A model generated the notes under the pieces. The model was given only the letters and a program-made list of their open reading frames with translations. It ran no database searches and had not been told where the DNA came from. Source: Glomus cerebriforme (lineage: Eukaryota > Glomeromycota > Glomeromycetes > Glomerales > Glomeraceae). Taken from it: DNA of 16,712 nt. Made by a program: the position numbers and the translations under genes. Location of the stretch: positions 143,516 through 160,227 of the forward strand of contig QKYT01000157.1 in NCBI GenBank assembly GCA_003550305.1, in the 5' to 3' direction. Shown here piece after piece: positions 9,971 to 16,712 of this stretch; positions within the stretch are counted from its first letter, which is position 1, and every line of letters starts with the position of its first letter.

Positions 9971-11485
9971 ATGGGATCAAGACTTCCAGCAGATTGTTTA
10001 CGCGAAATATTCGAATTCTTACAAGATGATACCAAATCATTACATTCCTTCCTACTCGTAAACCGACTTTGGTGCGAAACAACGGTTCCAATTCTTTGGA
10101 GAAATACGAAAAATTGGTTATCGAATTCTCAATTTAATGATAACTCTCCTCAAATCCTTTTTGCAACATTATTATCTTGTCTTCCGGAAGATTCGAAAAA
10201 ACTCTTATCTGATAATGGAATCATAATTCCTCCTCCAACTGCGCAACCTCCATTGTTTGAATATGCGGCATTTTGTCGTCGTTTATCTTATAATAATATA
10301 AATTATATTATTGAAGTGGCAATTGGAGATCGACGATTAAGTAATTCAAGAAATTTATATGGCAAACATCTTATCAAACAAGAAATGTTTCGAATGTTTT
10401 TAACTCGATGTTCGACGATTGATTTTCTTGATATTTCGGATCGAAATAATACCGATATACCTTTACCATATTTTGCAGGAGCCGAAATTAGTTTTTTGCA
10501 TTTATGTGAATTACGATGTAATATGGAAATTACGCCATCGATATTTTATCGTATGGCACAAATTTGCAGGAACATTGAATCATTATTTATCGGATATTAT
10601 CCATTTGATAATGATGGTTTAGCAACTTTAATTGAAGTTCAAGATAAGTTAAAAACTTTTGAATGTCAAACTCAAATACGTTATACAGATTATACAGATT
10701 ATACAGCACTTGAAAATAAGCCATCATGTGTAAATATAGCAACCGCTTTAGCAACATGTTCTAATAAATTAATAAACTTAGCATTCGGAGGAGATTTAAT
10801 ATGTATTCCATCATCTACAATAGCAGAAATCGTTAATTTACAAGTATTAAGATTAGATTTTAAACGAAATTTGAATGAAGAAATTTTGGAAAGTTTAGAA
10901 TTTACAGCATTCCCAAATCTTAAAGTATTAAAAATGGGTGGTGTAATTGCACCTTTAATAATGTTGGGAAGATTAATAAGAAGGACGAGAAATAATCTTG
11001 AAAATATTTCATTATATGGTTGGGCATCACCTGAATCGAAAACAATTGGAACATTTAATAAAGTCGTAGCTCAATATGCACCAAAATTAAAATATCTCAC
11101 CACTTGGTGTTATGAAAATAATTTTAGTGATATCGAATTAATATTAAATTCTTGTGAACAATTGGAAGGGTTAACAATTAAAAGTCTTGATACTCAACTT
11201 AATGGTGATATTTTATTAGAAATGTTGGGAAATTTAAATCATAGAGTTTTTTCTAAATTACGAATAGCAGGAGAATGGGCTTTTACTCCTGAAGGATTAA
11301 AAACTTTTCTTGAAAAAAGAAAGAAAAAGAAAAAACCTTTCTTTTTATATGTATGTGACTGTTACGATGAAGTTGATAGTTGTATTAAAATTACAAAGAG
11401 TCACAAGGAGATTATCGAAAGATATAAAGCTGCAGGTGTTTTGAAACTCTTTAATATAGAATATGATTTTACTGGAGACTTTTAA
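9971..11485 (+). CDS. F-box protein with leucine-rich-repeat-like C-terminus
   Basis: This is a single-exon, 504-residue protein. The start is the ATG at 9971 (MGSRLPADCLREIFEFL); the frame is open to 9959 but has no ATG there. An F-box covers residues 4-45, with LPADCLREIFEFL, the LVNRLWC core and ending VPILWRN. Such a motif binds Skp1 and would place the protein as a substrate receptor of an SCF ubiquitin ligase. The remainder contains irregular leucine-rich segments (for example LINLAFGGDLICIP, LQVLRLDF, LKVLKMGG, LENISLYGW, LKYLTTW, LEGLTIKSL), consistent with an LRR-like solenoid for substrate binding. The substrate is unknown. F-box/LRR proteins of this layout form very large families in Glomeromycotina. 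Oddities are a short in-frame duplication giving YTDYTDYT near residues 238-245 and a lysine-rich tract (KRKKKKK) near 450-457 encoded by A-rich DNA. A GTGAGT donor-like site lies 13 bases after the stop. Confidence 0.9.
   Translation: MGSRLPADCLREIFEFLQDDTKSLHSFLLVNRLWCETTVPILWRNTKNWLSNSQFNDNSPQILFATLLSCLPEDSKKLLSDNGIIIPPPTAQPPLFEYAAFCRRLSYNNINYIIEVAIGDRRLSNSRNLYGKHLIKQEMFRMFLTRCSTIDFLDISDRNNTDIPLPYFAGAEISFLHLCELRCNMEITPSIFYRMAQICRNIESLFIGYYPFDNDGLATLIEVQDKLKTFECQTQIRYTDYTDYTALENKPSCVNIATALATCSNKLINLAFGGDLICIPSSTIAEIVNLQVLRLDFKRNLNEEILESLEFTAFPNLKVLKMGGVIAPLIMLGRLIRRTRNNLENISLYGWASPESKTIGTFNKVVAQYAPKLKYLTTWCYENNFSDIELILNSCEQLEGLTIKSLDTQLNGDILLEMLGNLNHRVFSKLRIAGEWAFTPEGLKTFLEKRKKKKKPFFLYVCDCYDEVDSCIKITKSHKEIIERYKAAGVLKLFNIEYDFTGDF
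10681..10707 (+). repeat. In-frame 9-bp tandem repeat inside the F-box gene
   Basis: Three copies of TTATACAG plus one base (A, A, C) sit head to tail. They encode the repeated tripeptide Y-T-D and preserve the reading frame, so the tract can expand or contract by three residues without breaking the protein. Confidence 0.85.
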
Positions 11486-12143
11486 TTATTATATTAGGTG
11501 AGTTAACATTAATTTTTGTAATTATGATAATTTCGTTATTTCAAAGAAACAGATCTGATTTCTTTTTTAATATATTACGATTATACAATAGATTCTGTAA
11601 ATTCACATCATTCATTTGTAATTTGTATATAAAAATTTCACTTGAAAATATATTTAAAAAAAAAAAATAAAAATAAAATGATTCAAACTAGGTATAGTTT
11701 TTATTATGCGCAACCAATTAGGAATCGCCACATTACGATCGACTGATGAAATAAATTTTCTATCTACTTAACGCGCCTTTTAATTGAACCTCGTAATTTT
11801 TTTTTTAAAAAGAAGTTCCAATCTCCTGCGCATAGCATATTATAGCATACTCCACAACAGCAATACAGAAAAGATTTTCTCTTTAAACCCCTCTATTCAA
11901 AAGAATAGCGATGAAATCATGGCGATGATCGAGAAGTCTATCATATTGCTTTGTCAATACGGATCTAGAAATATAAACTTTTTAACATCACAACTCACAA
12001 GATTCAATAATTTTTGATTGATGGTTTTTATTAGTAATTATTAAGTGAATATAGTTGTATGCAGGATATATCAAGAAGAGAGGCTTATGTTAAAACGAAA
12101 AATGAAAATTTTGAAGCTGTATGAGAAATATTTCATGATTGTT

Positions 12144-12280
12144 GGCACTTAAAGAGGGTGTGCGTTTATAGAGAGTAAAATATATAGAGCTAATATAAGT
12201 TGGGATCAAGCCTACCGTGCACTTAAAGAGAATTTATATGATGCGTGCACTTATAGGAGGGTGCATTTATGGTCTTACTG
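12144..12280 (-). mobile_element. Probable pogo/Tigger-like transposon terminus (relic)
   Basis: Read on the minus strand from 12280, the sequence begins CAGTAAGACCATAAATGCAC and is flanked by TA (12281-12282). A CAGT-type end beside a TA target site is typical of pogo/Tigger (Tc1/mariner superfamily) elements. Inside it are repeated subterminal motifs. On the plus strand these are CACTTAAAGAGGG with GCGTTTATAG (12146-12170), GTGCACTTAAAGAG (12217-12230) and GTGCACTTATAGGAGGGTGC (12245-12264). No partner end in the opposite orientation and no transposase were found in the window, so it is a solo or truncated end. The superfamily call is by pattern recognition, not by search. Confidence 0.45.
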
Positions 12281-12450
12281 TAATTGGAAATCCGCTAATA
12301 ATATTTTATTTAATTTCAACAGAAATTAAAATGTATTATATTTAGCTGTAACAATTTAACATAAGCATTTAATGATATAAATAAAATTATTTGCACTATT
12401 CCAATGTATAAAAAATCTTCAAATGGTTACAATCTATTAGAATTAAGACT

Positions 12451-12545
12451 TTGATCTTTAATTGATTTTATTTTTGATCTTTTTAATTGATTTTATTTTT
12501 GATCTTTTTAATTGATTTTATTTTTGATCTTTTTAATTAATTTTA
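12451..12545. repeat. 25-bp minisatellite, about 3.8 copies
   Basis: The unit TTTTTGATC-TTTTTAATTG-ATTTTA is 25 bases. Copies at 12471-12495 and 12496-12520 are identical, the copy at 12521-12545 has one change (G to A), and a shortened copy lies at 12451-12470. It is non-coding and lies between convergent genes. Confidence 0.9.
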
Positions 12546-13090
12546 TATTTAATATATTATATATTTTTATATTAATATAGTTTATTAAAAAATTTTTATT
12601 ATAGATTTATTAAGAATAAAATGTAATAATTTATTAAATTTTTTTTAATACTTATTATATAATATTTTTATTTTAAACTATAATAAATATATAAATGATT
12701 TTTAATTAATTTTATTCTTAATTCTTAATTAATTTTTTTATATTTGATTTTTAATTTATTTTATCTTAAGTTTATATTTAATTTTTAAATTATTTTATCT
12801 TTATTTTTAAATTATTTTGCTTAAAAAATCAATAAAGGTATTCAAATATTTTTTTTTTTAATAATTAATTTTCTAAAAATCAAATTAATTTTACAATCAT
12901 TCCAAATGGATTTTTACTATGATTTATGTTATATATTAATTCATTAAGGAGTAAATTTTACTATATTTATTATTAACCATTCATTTTTTTTCTTTCTTTT
13001 TATTATTTTATAAGATAGTAGTATTATGCTATAATCGCTATTGTTTTTTGTTATTTTTTTTTATATAGTAATAGTTTTTTTATTTTAACA

Positions 13091-13320
13091 TTTTAAAATC
13101 TGATATAATTTTAAAATCTGATATTTTAAACTTCAATGCAAACTTTAAGATACAAATTCTGACTTTTAATAATTTGATAATTTCAAATTTCAACACAAAT
13201 TCTGAAATATAAATTCTGACTTTTAATAATTTCAAATTCTGATATGAATTTAAAACATGAATTCTGATTTTAAATAATTTCAAACTTTAATCTGAATTCT
13301 GAAACTTAATAATTTCAAAC
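13091..13320. repeat. Degenerate AT-rich tandem repeats
   Basis: An exact 16-base word TTTTAAAATCTGATAT occurs at 13091-13106 and 13109-13124. A 22-base word starting AAATTCTGACTTTTAATAAT occurs at 13154-13175 and again 57 bases on at 13211-13232. Looser versions (GAATTCTGA followed by TTAATAATTTCAAAC-like sequence) follow at about 13259 and 13293. The tract looks like an old minisatellite that has drifted. Confidence 0.75.
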
Positions 13321-14026
13321 TTAACACTTAAATTTAAACTGATGATATATTACTAATTAATTGTTTGTATTAGTAATTTGCAAATGCTAATATTTTTTTT
13401 ACTATTCTTTTTTTTATTATTATTAATTATTATTGTATATAATTTTATAAATTAATAAATATAAAATCATGTAATAAAAATCATATGATGTGATTAATTT
13501 AATTTCCTCATTTTTAAAAGTATTTATTTTCATATATTTAAAGAGATATAAATTTAAATTATGATATTTAAGAATTTTTACTTTATATTTGACTTATTAT
13601 ATAATCTTTATTTAATATCTTAATTTTATTTTTTAATACAATATATATATTAGTAAAATATTATAAAATTAATATACTGTATATTTTTTTAATACTGGTT
13701 TTATTAGCCTATTACACTTATTCCGTTTTATTAACAATTAAACTTAAATGCAAAAATAATTTACAAAGAAAAATCAAATAACAAATATAAATTTGGTAAT
13801 TACAGTAAGAATATAATTAAATCTTTAAAAATTAAATTATACTAGGATTAAATTAAGAATTTTTTTTTTTATAGTTTCTGTATTTAATTATTGAAATATT
13901 TCTGCCAAATAACAAAATCTTTAATATAAACTGTAATTTCAAATGGTTAATTAATCATTGATAGATGGATTATAAATGCCATTATGAAAATTATTTATTT
14001 CAAATTAAAAAATACAATAAATGATA

Positions 14027-15556
14027 CTATTCATTTTTATTTACAATTTGAAATACTTCATAATCTTCTATCAAAAATTTGTCTTTTGTATCTCTTATTT
14101 TTTTTTCATAATATGTTGGATTACAATAATTATCATTATATTCTGCAAATTCATTATAACTACGTAAAACAAGATCCCAACCAAATGATGGACCATAAAT
14201 TGTATTATAATGTAACGCACTATCTACTTCTTTTACATTACTTATAATTTCATCTTTAAAAAAGTTATCCCTATTTTTAAAAGAAAATATAAAACTATCT
14301 TTAGTCTCACCACTGCTGGTAACCCAACGATTACCACTAGATTTCCATATAAGAGGATTATACCCACCAAGAATTTCTGTTCCTTTTACTTTAATAAACG
14401 TAACAGTTTTAGGTTGGTTATCACATAAAGAATGAAACTTATTAGGAGTAAATCCATCTCGGCTTCCTCTTAATAATAATTTGAATTCATATGGTAAATA
14501 TAATTCTCTTGTATAAGCAAGTTCACTATTAATATCAACTTTATCAATCCATTTTGAAATTAAGGAAATAATGTTCAGATTAACTATTTTTGAATCAAAG
14601 TTTCCAGGTCTAGGTGGCAAAATAATGCTTGATTCACACTTAAAATTTTTAAAATTTAAATAATATTCTAATAAATTCTCGTAAAGTTGAGGGTTTAACA
14701 ATTTTTTACACGGATGAACTTTTTCCAAAAAATTTTTAGAGGATAAACTATAAAATCTAATTAAAGGTAAACAATATTGTAAAGAATTTTTCATTATTTT
14801 GAAATCATCATCGGTCCAAGTTGCGGGATCTGGAGTAAGTGTAGGATTTTGCGCGAGTCCCCATTTTAATACATATTCCCAAACTTCAATTTCTTTCATT
14901 TGTAAATCATCTCTTTTAAGAAGTGTAATTAGGGATTTTTCAGTAAGGGAGGTGAAATCTAATGATTTAAATATCTTTTCAGGAAATTTAGCCATAAGAT
15001 TTGTACAAAATTTTTGAAGTTCTAATAAAGAATTAGATTGAAAACTCGTACGATGAACAAGTTCAAAATGTTGTTCTATCCAATCTGCTTTATTTTCGAT
15101 TAAATATGTCTGTAAATAATCGACTAACTCATGAAGTAGTAATTCTTCTGCAGCAAGCAACATTTTAAGAAAATCTGAAGTGTCCTGCATATTTAACGAA
15201 AGAATTCCACCATAAATATACCTGAAATTTTTAAAATACTGCAAATTAGACAAAAAAAAAAAAAAGACGTGAGATATAATATATTCAATATTTATGATTT
15301 ACCTTAGTAAAATTTGAAAGATTTCTGGCGAAAAATTTGGTAACTTTATATGAGACAAGATACCATCATTATTCTTTTTGTTAGAAGCTAAAGCTCGTCG
15401 TAAATATGGCGAACGGTAACACAAAATATTCATATGCGCACGAAATATTTTTACATTTGGGTCTTTTCCAACTTCAATTGTAATATCATAATATTCATTA
15501 TCTTCCAATATTTCAATATAATTTTGACTCAATTTCGGAAAAAATTGAGTAGACAT
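14027..15556 (-). CDS. BTB-BACK-TLDc domain protein, two exons
   Basis: This is a 482-residue protein from exons 15556-15303 and 15221-14027, joined across an 81-nt GT-AG intron that splits Arg85. The ATG at 15556 gives MSTQFFPKLSQNYIEIL. The BTB domain spans about residues 20-125 (YDITIEVG at 23-30, FRAHMNIL at 38-45, then KLPNFSPEIFQILLRYIYGG across the splice). The BACK domain spans about 133-240 (VWEYVLKWGLAQNP at 198-211). The TLDc domain spans about 302-479 (RGSRDGF at 336-342, GGYNP at 370-374, FGWDL at 431-435, ending EDYEVFQI). BTB-BACK proteins commonly bridge Cullin-3 and substrates. TLDc domains are linked to oxidative-stress resistance and V-ATPase binding in other eukaryotes. 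The actual partner here is unknown. This architecture is strongly expanded in Glomeromycotina. All three domains look intact and the length is normal. Confidence 0.93.
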
Positions 15557-16194
15557 TTTTTGCAGTTATTTTTTACGAATTTGGCTGCGAAAGAAAATTA
15601 AATTCTAAAGATGCATAGAATCAGTGACTTTTAAATTGTGGAATTTGGTCTGTGTCACAATACACAAGTCTTATCGGTTAACACCTTACTTTTCCAGACT
15701 ATAAGCAACAAAGTTTAAACAAAATACAATATAAATTGAAAGACAAAGATTCCGTATCAATCTTAAAACTTTTTATATGCTGACACATTTAAGCTTGAAT
15801 TGCTTATTTAATAAATCACCTTAATTATATTATATGTAGATTTCCGTGAATTTATTTTTTTAGAAATCGCATTCGATTTAGTGTGCGATAGTAATTATAC
15901 TGCACATCACGTGGGTTGTGAAATTGAGGAAAACGCAAAAGCTTTCCTACTAGAAATGTGAAGGATTTGAGTTTATTTATTTATTAAGACGTGGTTTTTA
16001 CTATATAGGTTTGAACGAAGAATGTATGATATATGAATAAAAATCGTTACGGTATTAGTTGCACAAATAAAACAAGGAAAATTTTGGAAAAATTCTTATA
16101 AATTAACACCTAGTTGCAAATTATAACACACAATATACTGTATAATATACATATAATAATCAAAAATAAATGATAAAATTTGTGACAGTATTGT
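15557..16194. promoter_or_regulatory. Intergenic region upstream of the BTB-BACK-TLDc gene
   Basis: Both flanking genes are on the minus strand, so this 638-bp spacer contains the BTB gene promoter and the 3' end of the membrane-protein gene. A palindromic CACGTG (E-box type, bHLH-binding in fungi) lies at about 15909-15914, roughly 350 bases upstream of the BTB start. No open frame or RNA gene was recognised. Confidence 0.4.
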
Positions 16195-16712
16195 CTAAGA
16201 AAAGTTGTCTTTTTCCTCATTTCCTTCCTCATTTATCTTTTCTCTTATATTTATTTCTAATACAACGCGTTTTTTTCCTTGTTTTTCATTATCCATATTC
16301 ATATTATTTATAATTTCTTCTAATTCATTTAGTTTATTTCGTATTCCTTCTAATCCTTTTTCATTCTCTTTTACATTTTTTGCTCGTTCTAAATATAAGG
16401 ATAACTCAACAAGAGTTATAGCTAAATAAGTCTTGATCCACAATAGAGATGGACCAGATATCATTGCGAAAATAACTAAACACATGAATTCAACTGTAAA
16501 TCGAAGATGAGAAATGCTAATACTTTTGTTCCATTTTTCTTTACCTTTTAAACTCACGTAAATCACAAAAAATAAAAATAAAATTATACTTGGTACAATT
16601 ACAAAAAGACCATTTATAGGGTCAACATAGTTCCGATGAATAGCAAACCCCAAAAATATAAAATTAGTAACATAAAGTAACATAGGGAGAAGCAATTTTT
16701 TGAAAATTTTTT
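16195..16712 (-). CDS. Multi-pass membrane protein with C-terminal coiled coil, probably 5'-partial
   Basis: The function is unknown. The frame is open from the stop at 16195-16197 to the window edge. The first in-window ATG is at 16683 (MLLYVTNFIF), which would give 162 residues, but the frame continues upstream without a stop, so the true start or an earlier exon probably lies outside. Hydrophobic segments predict three or four membrane helices: LLLPMLLYVTNFIFLGFA, then GLFVIVPSIILFLFFVIYV, then a long apolar stretch from FTVEFMCLVIFAMI to TLVELSLYL. After the last helix, a charged Lys/Glu/Asn-rich tail of about 65 residues includes a likely coiled coil (GLEGIRNKLNELEEIINNM) and ends EEKDNFS. 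This resembles uncharacterised multi-pass proteins common in these fungi. No transporter or enzyme motif is visible. Confidence 0.7.
   Translation of the reverse strand, partial: KIFKKLLLPMLLYVTNFIFLGFAIHRNYVDPINGLFVIVPSIILFLFFVIYVSLKGKEKWNKSISISHLRFTVEFMCLVIFAMISGPSLLWIKTYLAITLVELSLYLERAKNVKENEKGLEGIRNKLNELEEIINNMNMDNEKQGKKRVVLEINIREKINEEGNEEKDNFS

Larger units (their letters stand above)
11486..14026. other. Long AT-rich gap between convergent genes
   Basis: This region lies between the 3' end of the F-box gene and the 3' end of the BTB gene, so it contains both 3' untranslated regions and no promoter is required. No intact gene was seen. Region 11780-12290 is compositionally mixed and holds a 77-codon open frame (11784-12017) and a probable transposon end. 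From 12300 on, the DNA is almost pure A/T with a minisatellite (12451-12545) and degenerate repeats (13091-13320). The minus-strand open frame at 13080-13283 is produced by those repeats and was not called. Confidence 0.6.

Noticed and set aside
13080..13283. Minus-strand 67-codon open frame with repeated KLLKVRI
   Set aside because: The repetition comes from the degenerate tandem repeats. The frame is a by-product of simple sequence.
13801..13812. TACAGTAAGA as the partner of the transposon end at 12280
   Set aside because: It is oriented so that the two ends would face away from each other, and the similarity stops after ten bases.
14799..15017. Plus-strand 72-codon open frame
   Set aside because: It is antisense to the BACK region of the BTB gene and no domain is visible.
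16205..16429. Plus-strand 74-codon Ser/Phe-rich open frame
   Set aside because: It is the reverse complement of the Lys/Glu-rich tail of the membrane protein. The composition is a mirror artefact.

Overview
The window looks like nuclear DNA from an arbuscular mycorrhizal fungus (Glomeromycotina, Rhizophagus-like). It is extremely AT-rich, with long A and T runs. Its genes carry short (69-96 nt) GT-AG introns, and its protein families fit that group: an F-box/leucine-rich-repeat protein, a BTB-BACK-TLDc protein and a small multi-pass membrane protein. The assignment to organism rests on gene style only, and no bacterial or organellar signature was seen.

Layout: 1-2381 is gene-free AT-rich DNA. 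A four-exon gene on the minus strand (2382-3421) encodes a 267-residue protein resembling fungal DUF7918 proteins. After a 1.06 kb spacer, an 18-exon minus-strand gene (4482-8935) encodes a complete 1034-residue HECT ubiquitin ligase of the Hul5/UBE3C family. I assembled it exon by exon, and all 17 junctions keep frame. A 1.04 kb divergent intergenic region (8936-9970) separates it from an intronless plus-strand F-box/LRR gene (9971-11485). A 2.5 kb very AT-rich gap (11486-14026) holds a probable pogo/Tigger-like transposon end, a 25-bp minisatellite and a degenerate repeat tract. A two-exon minus-strand BTB-BACK-TLDc gene (14027-15556) follows, then a 638-bp spacer, then the 3' part of a membrane-protein gene (16195 to the window edge, minus strand).

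Functionally, three of the five genes belong to ubiquitin-system families. The HECT enzyme acts at the proteasome, the F-box protein would be an SCF substrate receptor, and the BTB-BACK architecture is typical of Cullin-3 adaptors. F-box and BTB families are very large in these fungi, so this neighbourhood may be chance rather than a functional cluster. I found no rRNA, tRNA, CRISPR or complete mobile element. I also found no convincing new multi-gene system. The most useful results are the resolved gene models, a possible intron-retention switch in the DUF7918-like gene, the transposon relic, and the recurrent T(n)A(n) palindromes inside the HECT-gene introns.
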